Origin: Phialocephala subalpina
Taxonomy: Eukaryota; Ascomycota; Leotiomycetes; Helotiales; Mollisiaceae
Direction: 5' to 3'
NCBI GenBank assembly: GCA_900073065.1
Contig: FJOG01000011.1
Location: forward strand, 698,882 to 762,881
Length of the DNA: 64,000 nt
The notes beneath the pieces were generated by a model. That model was not told where the DNA came from, did not search any database, and was given only the letters and a program-made list of their open reading frames with translations. Shown here piece after piece: positions 1-12,300 of this stretch. Both the position numbers and the translations under genes were made by a program. Positions within the stretch are counted from its first letter, which is position 1; each line of letters opens with the position of its first letter.

Positions 1-532
1 GCAGGCACTCAAAGTTATTCAAACCCCATAGGGCGCCGCCAATCCCTTAGCGCCTCTCAGAGAGATCATCTCCAACCTTCAACATCACTGCACACTGGCA
101 ACGACACCCACACCGCTGTCGCGCACAACGCGGTCCTCCTCCCCAAGCAAGCTCCATCCTACTTCGAATCGACATCCTCGACTCCCTCGATCCCCCTTTC
201 CGACAAGAAGCGCTCCCTTCAACCCCCTCGGTCGCGTCAACTCGCGCTCCCAGCAACGACGAACTCGAACGGCAAACCCATATCGCAGACAGCTTCAAGC
301 ATTGCAGACACTATCGCGTTATTGCAAGACTCAATACTCCTCCAGAAACCACCTGCAGCAAATATCCACTCGATATCGCCGCCTCAGACCGATCCCCAAC
401 TCATCCAAGACCTGCCGCCTGCGAACAAGCATCGATCTACGGGGCCTCTGGTCCAACCCGAAGCGTCGATCGCTGGATATACTGTATAGGTCCTATATCA
501 GTGTCTGGCAGATCAGATAGCCCGCGTCGAAG
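1..532. other. 5' leader and promoter of the RhoGAP gene
   Basis: No convincing coding exon is visible here. The stretch is rich in C and in CT runs, especially 50-300, which is common in 5' leaders of filamentous fungal genes. It runs directly into the RhoGAP start codon at 533. The short open frames overlap on both strands and show no domain. Confidence 0.5.
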
Positions 533-3469
533 ATGGCCTCTGACCATCCAGCCTCATCCAGGGCTCACCAGCCTCACGGTGGCCCACAGCCTGCTCCGGT
601 ACCCGCACATGGAGAAGCAGCGTCCCCTCCGACAAAGCAGAGTCTCAAGAGTTGGTGGTCGAAGTTCAGCAAGCCACCAAATAAGGAGCAACAAGCACAC
701 GGTAGTTCGCCCCAATTCCCTTCAATTTCTGCGCCGCGATTGTTATCGCTCGCTCCCCAGCAAGTCCAAAAGATTTCCAAATACAAGCTACCCCAGAAAG
801 AAAAGCATCAGGTCTGCACTTGGAGGAAGGACAGGATGAGAAAGTCAACTCGACCTTTCAAGATAGTGATCTTGAAAGATACAAGGAGGAACAGGTGCAT
901 GCATTGTCGGTGGAGGGTCCTATTGAAGGCCAAGAACTCCAATTGATTATTCCCCACCGGCAATACTACAAGTACGCGCCTGAGCTGCAACCAGTGTACA
1001 ACTTCTTCCTCAGAGAGAGTCGGCACAGATACAAAGAGACAAGGGCTTGTATGCTCCCGGCGTCATACCTCCAATCCCTGAAGAATATCGTCGCTCGCTT
1101 AGTCGCGAGACACAACTTGGAATTCAGAGTACTGAGCTTGCCACAAATATTTTCATCCTGCAAACAAGTCCTCGCATCACGTTTTCGCTCTTCAAGAAAC
1201 AAAAGAAACAAACGCCGGAGCTTCAGAGTCCATATGCTAAAGACAATACAGTTCAACAACCAACGGGAATCTTCGGCGTGCCTCTCAGACAGAGCATAAC
1301 CTATGCGAACGTCGCCATCTCACTTGTAGACGGGGAAGGCCGCAGTTACATCTATGGCTACGTGCCAATTGTCGTGGCCAAGTGTGGAGTGTTCTTGAAG
1401 GAGAAAGGTATGTGTTCTTGCTGTTGTCACGTCCAAACACGTTCAGGACTTTGTCGCTAACTATCGTGAAAGCCACCAATGTAGAAGGAATATTTCGTCT
1501 AAGCGGGTCAGAAAAGCGGATAAAGGAGCTAAGAACACAATTCGACTCACCTGATCGTTATGGAAAAGGCCTGGACTGGGCTGGATATACAGTTCATGAT
1601 GCTGCGAACGTGTTGCGACGATATCTGAACCAGCTGCCGGAGCCCATCGTACCTCTAGACCTATATGACAGGTTTCGGGACCCTCTCCGCGGCCACACCA
1701 AGGAGGCTGTTGGTGATGCTGAAGGGCCTCAGCTTCCAGACGACTTCGACGTTGGCAAGGCGATTACCACGTACCAAGAGCTGATAACTGAGCTACCACC
1801 TCTCAACCGCCAGTTGCTTCTATATATTCTCGATTTGCTCGCAGTCTTCGCTTCAAAATCCGACGAAAACCGCATGACTTCCGCCAATCTTGCTGCTATC
1901 TTCCAACCTGGCATGCTTTCACATCCGTCTCACGACATGGCACCCGAGGAGTACCGGTTGAGTCAAGACGTGTTGATCTTTTTAATCGAGAATCAAGATC
2001 ATTTCTTGATTGGCATGAGGGGCACAGCTGCAGATGAACAAACGGTTCAGGAAGTGCAGAACGGAGGTACACCTCCTCCCGGGACACCAAACACGCCGGG
2101 CAAGAAGACTAATGTTGCAAGATCTGCATCAAACGCCAGCGCCGGAGCAGACAGCGTAAGGAAATTCGGTGGAATACGACGTAATGTTTCGGTTTCTTCA
2201 CGGCACTCGAGACAATCGAATGGTGCTCCAAGTCCAGCGAGCCCTGCTTATGGGGCGGCCTTGACCAACACAACAAGTAGCGGCGTTCATCGAAGCAACA
2301 CCGTTCCATCAAAAAGATCTCCGGGATTACCAGGCAACCGACTACAGAAGAACTCAGGCTCGCCATCACCTACAGCCGCTGCATTCACCGGTTCACAACC
2401 GGCCGCCCCTCGAGGCCTCTCTCCCGCGGCCCTGACTTCGGAGGACCGCAGCTTTACATCGTCTTCGCCTGGCGTTACACCTACTGCTCTCGGGATATCT
2501 ACAAATTCCGCAGCTTCGGCGATTAGCCAAGAGAGATTGCTCGGTGAACATGGCAACGTCTCAACGCCCACCAAGGAACGGAATATCTCGAATCTCTTCC
2601 AGAGATCGCCAACCGTTGAGAGCGAACGAAAGCCACCGAATAAGTTGCGAAAGAAGCGTCTTCCAGGTAGCTCAAATCCAAGTGCCCAAAGCTCTACCCA
2701 ATCTCTCCACTCCCAAGGCAACTTAGCATCACCTCCTCTACATACAGCTCGCGGTGGTGATATCGTCGAATCCGCGCATTTAGAGCCAATCCTCTCCGCA
2801 AATCCCGCTCTCGAACAGACAGAAGCTACCCCTCCTGCGACCAGTACACTGCGTGCTGACCAAGCTCCTTCCCAGTTTCCACCCCCACCTGAGCACCAGG
2901 CATCTGAGAGAACCCTAAAGCCCGCCTCACCACCCACGTCTCTACACTCAAGTTCATCATTCAACGATCAATCCGACGCAGATCGACATGATGATACGAT
3001 AGTTACCGGAGAGCCAAAGGAGAAGCGCAGACTATTCCGTTTATCGCGACACCGAGACATGTCAGGCCAATCTCTTACACCAAGGAAAGGAATGGGGTCA
3101 GATGCTGGCGCTGGAGCAAGTTCGACTTCGGTAGGCTCAGCCAAGCCGAGACAGAGCTGGACCGGGGAGACAATTCCTGCGAGCTCCGATTCTACTCTTG
3201 TCGGTGCTCATCTCCACTCGAGCAACGAGACCGATCCTACTACAGAAGAGAAGAAGAATCCTTTGAGCCGACTTTGGGACAAGGTGCGCGAGAACAAGGA
3301 GGAGAGAGAGGCAAAGAAGGAACGAAACAAGAGCCCGCCGGGATCGAATGAACGTCTTGCTATGGGGATGCCTAGGGGGAGGAGCATGGATGTGAAGCGC
3401 GACGAACATTTCGAGATGCCATTAGAAGGACCATCAACACCGCGAGCACAGCAACCGCCACCTCGATGA
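533..3469 (+). CDS. RhoGAP domain protein (Sac7/Bag7-like), three exons
   Basis: GTPase-activating protein for a Rho-type small GTPase, expected to act on cell-wall and actin signalling. My model is join(533..701,1252..1407,1473..3469), 773 aa, with phases that agree at both junctions. The short N-terminus carries a basic SLKSWWSKFSK motif. The RhoGAP fold follows from about residue 62 (GIFGVPL) to 275, with the arginine finger in GIFRLSG (Arg117) and the helices around LNQLPEPIVP and LAAIFQPGML. The rest is a long, low-complexity Ser/Pro-rich tail ending in a basic, glutamate-rich segment (LWDKVRENKEEREAKK), as in fungal Sac7/Bag7-type proteins. The second intron (1408-1472) has a clear GTATGT donor and CTAAC branch point. 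The first intron (702-1251) is long and less certain. The domain call is firm; which Rho it serves is inference. Confidence 0.88.
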
Positions 3470-4914
3470 CCCCAATAGCCCTTTCGTCCGATACAATTCT
3501 TGCCCTGTGTTTGATTCAAAATTGTGGGGTTAGCCCGGAGTAGCAGGTGGGTCACGTCTAATTTTCCTTTTCAACGTTCAACATTCACGACTTGTTTTTC
3601 AAAGACCGAATACCCCGGAGACCGTTTCTATACACCATCACGTTTTCCTTGTATGTTTCGATTGCGCCTTCTGTTGTCTATCCGGGTGGGGCCATGGATT
3701 TGGAAGGATGGATCAACATGTGTTTGAGTAGACGTCTCGTGCGTTTGCGTTTTCTGCGGCCAAAAAATGGGATGCAAGGGCTGCTGCGAAATCTCATAGA
3801 TGACTGTGATTGGGAGTGGTTCACGATATAACTCTTCTCATGATTGTTGGCTCGTGAGGTGTTGCCTGAGCACGGGCCGGGTAATGGAGATGGTCAGTCG
3901 GCAAACAAGCAGATGCATGGATATGATGAGTGGACTACGAGTATTTTGTTCGATTCTTGTATTTAGGGTTGAAGGTGGGGGTTTTCGATCATAGGAACTG
4001 AGTCAAAAGTCATCATGATCAAAAGAGTTGCCAGTGAAAGCTTTTTTTTCTTTTGTTATTGTGTTCAGTTGAAAGCTTTCAAAATTCCGATCTTTAATGG
4101 GAGGACCACTGCTCTATTCGGGAACCAGACATTATGTTGAAAAAGAGAAAGGTAGGATGAGATGCCAAGTGGCTCTTGGTTATGTGTAGCGCTTTCTGCT
4201 CAGTTGATTTTTGAACCCCTACAACACGGGGTTTGGTGGTCTTTTGTCAAGAATCGAAGTTTATGTGGCAGCAATTGTTCCCAAAAAGTGCCTACTATTT
4301 CTTCGGTTCATGTCATCGGGGGGATTTGAAAATTTTAATTGCGAAGTATGCTTCCTATAAATTTGGAGGCATCATCAGGACCTGATCTCGAGGACACGGT
4401 AACAGAGGAAGCAAGTGCCCCTAAGCACCTGAAATTCGCCATGAAGTTTCGCCAGATGTTGTTTCGAGTCTAGACCCAATCCCAAGGAGATGCGGAGAGC
4501 TATGACCACGTGATTTCTTCTGGTCGTTAGATTCTAGTAAAGATATTCGTCCAGATCTTGGTCACTACTTTGCAGGCGGTAATTCTGAACTCGGCCGCTC
4601 CTCTCTCTTTGTAAAACTACTCTTGATATCTGTTTTGTGCCGCTTTGCTTTACGGGCTCTCAGTGTCCATGGAAGGGATTTGGGTGTGCTAGAGGCTAGT
4701 GCCATACTGGAAAGGGAGCAGCCGAAGAGAGACCAGGAACAACAAACATGATAACGCAACCCCATCTAGCTTAGTGCGGTCCTCTGATAGTCTTTCCAGT
4801 CGAGATCTGAATGTGGAATATTTATAACCATGCTCGTGTTCGTACCTCAACACAAGTCTTGACTCTCCTTCCAAACAATCTTCCGAAGCATCTGGGACAT
4901 TCTAGTACACAAAA
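3470..4914. other. 3' region of RhoGAP gene and intergenic sequence
   Basis: No gene is recognised. The first several hundred bases are probably the 3' UTR of the RhoGAP gene. There is an AAAGCTTT-centred T-rich patch near 4035-4080. At about 4815-4862 lies a leader (TATTTATAACC and flanks) that recurs in diverged form upstream of the second broken paralogue at about 6034-6068, so the duplicated unit includes promoter sequence. Confidence 0.4.
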
Positions 4915-5661
4915 ATGCATCCATTCACGAAATCGACAAATGGGTTGGAAGCCCTGGAAACGCTTCTAGGTCTCCGCGACCAAGAAATGGCCGATGTTAT
5001 TTTCATCTCCATAACTTTCAAATCGCGAGAGAATATCAGAGAAGCTTTCCCAGGTTCAAGAAACGCACAAATCGGAATATCAATGCTCAGCACTCGCGAT
5101 TTGCGTCGTCAATTCAAAAATCCAGTCACTAGCCCTGTCGATTCTCTCATCTCAAGCTAAAGCTTTTGCTCCTGCACCTGGGTACGACGCGAACACGCAG
5201 CTAGGATGTTCCGATATGGCACCTCCCAAGCTATTTCAATTTACGACCTCGCTTCAAAATTCCGCCAAGTCATGAACCCCGTCGGTGAAAGTGGTGAGAA
5301 ATGAAAAGTCGTATTTGTCTGTCAGAGGCTCTCGTTAGAATCAGCGGTCATTCGATCGTTGCAAATATCGAGCGAAAAGGACCGCGGAGAATGAGCGTTT
5401 GGTGGCGTTGCAGCCGAGGGAGCCGCTTGATGACCCTCAGGTTCCTGTTCTATCTGAGTGCTTCAAAATTCAGCTCAGTAAAACTGAGAAAAGGCAGCGA
5501 CTGGCACAGGCTCAGGTACATGTAAACACATATCCGGGGTCAGTCAGGAGAGAAAGATCCCGTAGGGTTGCAGATCTCGAAGGCGCAACTAGTGATGAGG
5601 AGGAAAGAGATGAGGACGAGTGGACGTCGAAGCCTGGATTTGAACAGTTTAGAGGAATCTG
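4915..5661 (+). pseudogene. Broken gene, copy 1 of a tandem pair (possible Gfd2/YDR514C-like RNase H-fold family)
   Basis: An 81-codon N-terminal piece (4915-5160) begins MHPFTKSTNGLE and contains EMADVIFISITF and LSTRDL. It stops at 5158. Homology to copy 2 resumes in the same frame at 5209 (FRYGTSQAISIY), hits an in-frame TGA at 5302 where copy 2 reads Arg (EK-stop-KVVFVC against EKRKVVFVC), and ends with WTSKPGFEQF at about 5640. The pieces align in order with copy 2 about 1.2 kb downstream, so both derive from one gene. The layout resembles fungal Gfd2/YDR514C-type proteins (a hydrophobic strand, then an LDTRDL-like motif), but that family call rests on motif memory only. No intact product is likely. 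Confidence 0.6.
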
Positions 5662-6120
5662 AGGAGAGCTACCAATGCCCTATCCCTCCGGGGACTTTTT
5701 GGTCCAGCAGCAATGATTATGTTTGCCCGGGATACCTGGCCAAGCTTGAGAATGTCGTGCTGCAGCTGGGAGAATGGAGCCTGGTTGAGGTAAGGGCTGA
5801 GATCATCGGACGTACCCTTCGCGCATTCGCAGTTCCTCTTGTTTTAGGAACACTAAGAGTGCGGACTATTGTTATTGTTAGGGACTACTGTAATTTCTCT
5901 GGTCTGGCTAGTGCCATACATGCTATAAAGGAAGCTGCCGCGGAGAGACTATTAATTAGCAAAATATGGTAACACAGACCAAATTCGATAAGTCCCACCC
6001 TCCAATGTGGCTCCAGTCCATTTGCAAAACTGGGATATTTATTACCTTGTTCGTGCTAGACCAAAACTTCAATTCTTTTTCAAATCTCCCAAAGCACGAA
6101 GGACAATTTCAGCCACCAAA

Positions 6121-7149
6121 ATGTATCCTTTCACACTTCCCAAAAACGGCCTGGAGCAATTTCAGTCTCTTCTTTTCGACAACTAAGAGATGGCCGACGT
6201 TATCCCTGTATCTATAAATTTCGAAGGAAACTATAATATCGAAGCTGGTCCTCAATCCTCCACTAAATCCCAACTCGGCGCCGCATTTCTCGACACCCGA
6301 GATCTTAATCTCGCAATGGCAGGCTTGAAATCACCATCATCTCTAATCACCACAGAGAGCTACTGCACGGCCCATTCGACAAACAGCAACACGTCCTAAA
6401 GCACTTCAGACATGGAACTTCGGAAACTATTCCGATATATGGGATTGAGGATAGATTCCATCAATGCATGAATATTTATGACAGAGGTGAGAAGCGGAAA
6501 GTGGTATTTGTTTGTCATCAGTTGAAGAAGGAGAAACCTACTATCAATTCGCTGAAAATAAGGACGTCGGGCGATCTTACTTCGGTTGTAACGATTCTGG
6601 AGACGAATTAAATCGTTTGTGAAAATTTTAAGGAACGTTGGGGACAGCCATTCAGTCTTGCGGATGAGTGTCAGGAGTTGGAGATTGAGTACCAGAAGAT
6701 GGGTCATACGAAGGGGATTGCTGGCAATGATGCAAATGCTACGTTGAGGTGATGCTCATGCTTGCGGTTCGAGCGCAGGAGAAGTTTGGGAATGAGGGAG
6801 GGCAAGGTGGGCTTTTGAATGTCCTGAGGAAGGTGGGACAATCGCCTCTTCCGGCCGCCATGTCTAGAGGCGCCTTACAGTTTTTGATGAGCGTGCTACC
6901 GACAATGTGTTCTCAAGTTAATGACCCTACGATTCCTGTAGATTCTGCACGCTTCAGATTGTTATGGTGATTGTTACGGCCGAGTGCCAAGCGACTCAGA
7001 CAGCTACAATCAGAACGAGCACAAGTTCAAAGTCCTGCGGATGAAGGGGCATCTGAATCATCTGTTGAGGAAGCCCTCGAAGTACTGTCAACGGGAACGA
7101 GGACGAGGAGTGGATCTCACATCCTGGATTTGAACACTTTCCATTGATT
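6121..7149 (+). pseudogene. Broken gene, copy 2 of the tandem pair (possible Gfd2/YDR514C-like)
   Basis: It starts MYPFTLPKNGLEQ, matching copy 1. A TAA at 6184 stands where copy 1 has CAA (Gln), then EMADVIPVSINF and FLDTRDL follow in frame. After a frame change the HFRHGTSETIPIYG and EKRKVVFVC segments (about 6402-6520) match copy 1. A further piece, TKGIAGNDANATLR followed by LMLAVRAQ (about 6708-6780), resembles the C-terminal AGNDA motif that I associate with Gfd2/YDR514C RNase H-fold proteins. The tail EDEEWISHPGFEHF (about 7095-7140) again pairs with copy 1. At least one stop and several frame changes break the gene. The tandem relationship is seen directly; the family name is tentative. 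Confidence 0.6.
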
Positions 7150-8024
7150 TGAGCAGCGCTTTCGATGTCCCAGCCTTTCTGGGATTTTACCGACTGTTTT
7201 CCCCGCCCGCACACCCACCTCCGCCCTAGAATGTACTGGTAAGGCCGGGGGAATGAAAAGGTTGTGAAGGTTTCGGGGAGGCGAAAGCCGGTGATAGTCA
7301 AAATTTTCCTGCACGCGCTCGTAAGGTTCATTTTATTCAGCAACTTTCTCGTAGACACTGCAGTCACCTACTCAATTGTTTCCATGTACTGGTGATCTGA
7401 CCTTGAGCTTTCATTCTCCCATCCTCTCTCGGACTTATCTAACGAGAGACAATGTGCATGGTGGCGAGGTTGTTGCGGGTCTTGAGAATATTCAAAACGC
7501 AATGGAGGACAGAAGCAGCTAGGAGCGATATCGTGTTGTAGCCATGTACCGGCGCAAAGGTCGCGTCCAAGAAAGCGAGATCGAGACAGACACCGAATAG
7601 GAATCACAATGCAAATTCAGCTTCCAGATCATCGTTTGCGTCTAGCCAGTCCACCTAGGGCGGCAAGTGCATTATGCTTCCTGCATGCGTCTTCTCATTC
7701 AAGAGCGTTCCTTCCCAAACATGTTACCTGCGTAAGTGAGGACACGTTATATGACCATTTAAGTAACAGAAATGAGAAGGCACTGAACGGATGTGAGTTG
7801 CTCGACGGCTTGAGAAGGAGCCAACTTCACTAGCGTGACTGCTTCAGGTAAGCGACCCTCCCGTTGTCGCATTTTCTCTCCTAGGTTCGCAAAAACTACA
7901 GTCTCAACAAATTCAACCCATCTTGAAAGATGTAATCAGTGCGTCTAATAACGTCATCTGTCCTTTAAAGCCAGCCCTGCTTAGACTTTCTGGGCCTACT
8001 TTCTCAACGTCGTCTTCTCTCGCC
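7150..8024. other. Intergenic sequence between pseudogenes
   Basis: No gene is recognised. The first about 60 bases still show weak similarity to what follows copy 1 (a CPSLSGIL-like against CPIPPGTF-like reading). A 74-codon open frame at 7609-7833 (+) has no recognisable motif and is not called. Confidence 0.35.
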
Positions 8025-8888
8025 TCACTTCCCTTCCTCTAGCCCCACTGCATACAACTTCTGCTTCTTTCCGTCCCCATCACAGCTCGCGAACTTCCAA
8101 TACCCTCTGTGTCGTAAAGTCATAACGTTGCAGAACATCCATCTTACTGCATGCGGAATCGGCGACCAACTAGCCCACATTCCGTCCTCGAATCTGCCAC
8201 CATGATCAGCATCGCCATCCAAAAGATCAAAGCCATAGACCTACTCAAGATCCCAATTCTAAAACACAAATGGCAACGCAGTTATCTTACCCAACCCACC
8301 CATATTTTTCTCTCCCTCTTTCTCCGTAATCTCCCTCAGTGGGATCTTATCACCGAACTCCTTCAATGCAAGTAAAGTGGAAATCTCAGACGCGAGATGA
8401 TCTGAGAGTTATTTCCCAAAAGCGTCAATACGTTTGCAAAGCTTGTCTCCGTCGAAATCCTCCTTGTGACCTTTTAGGTCATCGAGATAGGACTTCATCG
8501 CAACAAGACGAGGATGGAATTCCTCCTTTGGATGATTAGTGGAGTTGTGAAATGAAGAAGTGCGAGGAGAAATGGTACCGTGTTCCTTCACATTCCCAGC
8601 CATCAAACCCTCCTTCCCAGCGGCGCCTTCAACCTGTGGGAAGATGAAGTCTTCTTCACAATCATGATGTGCTTTGCTTCCCATCAGCACTGAAACCACC
8701 TTAAACTTTCCTTTGCTCACCAGCAGTAACCTCACACCAAATACTCGCATACCCCACAAGACCCTTGTAGTCATTGGGCTCAACATGCTTCGCTTGCAAA
8801 CGATCGTGTTCAGACCTCGAATCAAAAAATAGTGAACGATGCACATCTTACTTGCGACCTCCAGGTATTGATCTGTGTCTTTATTCAA
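8025..8888 (-). pseudogene. Decayed hemerythrin-domain protein gene
   Basis: Read on the minus strand, 8888-8409 encodes ASKMCIVHYFLIRGLNTI, then HHDCEEDFIFPQVEGAAGK, NVKEH and KLCKRIDAFGK. This is the ordered set of segments expected of fungal hemerythrin-like four-helix proteins (HHxxEExxxFP, and the NVxxH helix). A TAA follows FGK directly, yet the expected next segment LSDHLASEISTLLALKEFG continues in frame. Two more stops (F-stop-N, LE-stop-V) precede WSPIPHAVRWMFCNVMTL and WKFASCDGDGKKQKLYAV, the usual C-terminal part of this family. With three in-frame stops it is most simply a pseudogene; introns do not neatly remove them. An intact member would bind a di-iron or oxygen ligand, but nothing here shows function. 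Confidence 0.7.
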
Positions 8889-9342
8889 TGGGAGCTTCTG
8901 CGCGAAAAGAGGCGTTTCGAGCAGCGGATAGGGAGTATTCGCCCAAGATTTGGGAAGGATGCGTCATACTCGTTATTCGGTGCTATATTTGAGTGAAAAT
9001 TTCAGGTGAGCATTCTTGAAAGAGGTGGTGTTATGACGAGGCTGGGAAATGGGAGGGGGGTTGAAGATATTTTGCGGTTTTGAAAGTGAGACCGAAATCA
9101 CTGCGACCTCCAACGCCTTCCTGCCGGAAGAGAAATAGTGTCGAGAGGATTGAGGAGAGGTGGTGTGTGTAGTAATCGTACTGCATTTTAATAGGGCTGA
9201 GGCATCCTTCGATCAAACATGGTCGTATTTAGGCTTCCAATCATTGTTCGTTGGCAAGTGTGAGGCCAAAAAAAATATTTCCGGTATATTCAATCCCTCT
9301 CGCTCGCTCGCTTACAAGTAGCTTTAGGGGAAGAAAACATCA
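8889..9342. other. Intergenic, downstream of URB2
   Basis: Lies between the start of the decayed hemerythrin-like gene and the stop codon of URB2. No coding or RNA feature is recognised; part is presumably the 3' UTR of URB2. Confidence 0.4.
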
Positions 9343-12300
9343 TCACTCCCTCCTCCCACAAACTCTCCTCCATTCCTCAAACAAGCCTCCAAACACCGCT
9401 CTCCCACCACTATCCATCTCACCTCTCATCGCATCTCTACCGCTTTCATTCATAGTCTCCAATACCGCAAACCAGCCCGGCATCAATGCCTCCCTTACTC
9501 CAGTTTCCATCTTAACATTCATATCTAGTTGTAGGTAAATATATTCTTGCAGAATATATTTTGTCCATTGGGCGGACATACCCTTGGCTTTGTCTTTGAG
9601 TGAGACGAGGGGATTGGTTCGTCCTTGTGAAAGGGTTGATAGGGGTGGGTCGGCGATTAGCAGGAGGAGCTTTGTGAAGTGTTGTGCGTGGGTGAGGGTT
9701 AGAGGTTGGAGCCATGCAGGTGGTGCTGCGAATCTGGGGTTGGAGGTGGTGGCTGAGGAGGAAGTCGGGGCCGTGGGTACGAAGAGGCAGCGGAGGAGAG
9801 CTTGCATGGCTTGTTGTGCGAGGTGTGAGTGGCCTTGGAGATTCAGACGATGGTGCATGAGAATGTTTTGTAGTAGGCGGCAGAGGTGGGTATAGATTGT
9901 CCCTGCTTCGCTTGGCGGGAGATTCGGAGCTAAACAGCTGTCAATTCCGTCAAATACTTGGGACATTGAAAGGGAAATGCTTACCGCCTGAGGAACAAAA
10001 TATAGTGATACTCCCAATTGTGCAGTCAATGCTGTATTGCGATATTGAGCCTCCTTCCGTCTTCAGCATCAGCTCTAAGGTTTCGCTGATTAAGCAAAAT
10101 TGCCGAATTTCAGTCGCCTTTGAAAGGTACTCAGCGAGGATGGTAAATCCTTGCGATAGTGTGAACTTTCCTGATTCTCCCTTTGGAGCTTTGTCTTTTA
10201 CAATGGCGTTGATGGCGTGCCGTGCCGCAAGAAGTTTATCGAGTTGGTCCAGAGAAGTGGAGTCTGAGTCGATGATCGATTGAAGTAGATCAAGCTTTTG
10301 CTGATGGTCCTTGTTCACTAGTGCTGCCTCGGTTCGTTGTAGGATGAGATCTCTACCAGAGACTGTGGTGACATCGCCTCCAAGATCGCTTTCAATGGTT
10401 CCATCTGAACTATGAATCCTCATAAATGCGCCAAGACGGGCTTTGAGATCAGAGCCGCTCTCATCGTCGCGTGCAATAAATTCTTGCACTTGATTCTCGA
10501 GCTTCGATACATGCAAGGCATCAACATCAAGAGCAGCAAGGGCGTTAATGATGCTACCCATGCCTAGATATGCGGATTTTTGGCTTCTGCTACCATGATC
10601 AGCCGTCAAGAGAGGTTTCAACTGGTTCACTAGAGCCTCGGTGAAACTCTTTGTGATGCTTTCGATATCATCTCGAGGAATGATATCTTGATCGTTGAGA
10701 GCCATTTCCTTTTCGTGGAATGCGACTAACGCCACTTCGATGGTTCCGGTTAATGCAAAATCGAGTTGCTTTTTTTTGCTAGCCTTGCTGACTTTCTTCT
10801 GGATGGCTTTAAAGGCTTCCACAACATAGGTCTTATTTCGGATCTGGTCCAAATTGGTATGTACAGCACTATATTATATTAGTATTGTATTTGGTGGGAA
10901 TATATGATATGATAAATGTCAAAAATAGAAGTAGAAGAGTGTTGGCGAGATGTTTTATAAACGAAAAACAGATAGAAAAAGGATTAACAGAAAATAAAGG
11001 TAGACATACACAAATATCAACCGAGTAAGCTCTTTCAACAAGGCCAGATGCTCTTGCGGACGAGGAACATCTGCCTTAGCTAAAATGTCCGCAAGCTCAA
11101 TCAAATCTTTGAACCGCATTCCTTTGTAGATAGCTGGATGACGCATTACCTTCACCTTTAAAGCCAAGACAGGAAGGTCAAGGACAGTTGACTCAGGTTT
11201 CGGCCAACTTTTCATGATCTGCTCTCTCTGAGACTTGGAGATGTCTTCCAATCTTAGCATATGTAAGCAGTGAGTCGTGAAAGTATTGTTGGTATCGGCC
11301 TTGATCAAGGGGTTATCTAAATTCGTTGTCGATTTGAGCATCGTGTCGACTATTACTTCTACAGTATATGTTAGCAAAAAAGAGCTTTCTCCAATGTTTG
11401 AAACTAGGCATAATACAGAAATAAGAGACTTACTCATGAGATTTCTATTGTTGGTAAGAGACCCCTTTCGTAGAGCGTCCGGCCACGTAAGACTAAAGTC
11501 ATGCAGAAGGTTTCCCGACGGAAATTTAAGTTTCCTTTGGGATTTGAAGCCAGCAGAAGCAATCCAATATATGTTCTGTAACATATCAATGAATGTATTA
11601 CCCTCGAGTTCCAATCCAAGCCTGACATGTCAGCACAATCCTTACGTGTGGGAGAAGTAGACACTTACCCAAGAGTCGTCGGAGACCAGAAAAGCATCTG
11701 AACAAGTATGGATATAGCCCCTGCTATGTCCGTGCCTGTCACATATATTTCTCGAGTATGGCTATTGTCAGAAGTAGGAAAGGATCCATCACAGAGTTTT
11801 GCTAGGGTTGTCTCAAGTATGCCAGCGAGACTTCGAAGCATGGCAACTAGCATGGGTTGAACAAAAGATCTCAATCGGTCTCCTTTGACGTCCTCCGATA
11901 CCTCTAGTGTAGCGCATGCAAACGAAAGGGCCTCCATTTTCTCATAAGAGTATTCTGAATCGCCGGGCGCCGGAAGAAGATGTTTGTAGCTATCCTTGTG
12001 GATCAGGATATCGAATGGCTTCGCTCCCTGCTCCCAAAGCATTGCGAGCTCGTCTATGGCCCTTTGCTCAATGTACTTCAAGCTATGGTTGGTGATAGTC
12101 CAAGCATGACTTCGGTATCTGCGCTCCATCTTCTCAGCAGCGCCATCATCAAACAAAATATGATAAGGTCTCAGGCCGACAGCGTCAGCAACACGTTCAT
12201 CCCCACTGATCGAGCCAGTAATTGCCTCAAGAATGACACAGACTGCATGAGGATTTTCTGTAACTTGATCTTGAAGCCAGTCCAGAATCTGAACGATTTG

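Noticed and set aside
2287..2964. 225-codon minus-strand frame in the RhoGAP tail
   Set aside because: Antisense to the Ser/Pro-rich coding tail, where stop codons are rare on the opposite strand; no domain.
9584..9895. Plus-strand open frame opposite the URB2 C-terminus
   Set aside because: Arg/Cys/Trp-rich reading typical of a reverse-strand shadow of a real exon.
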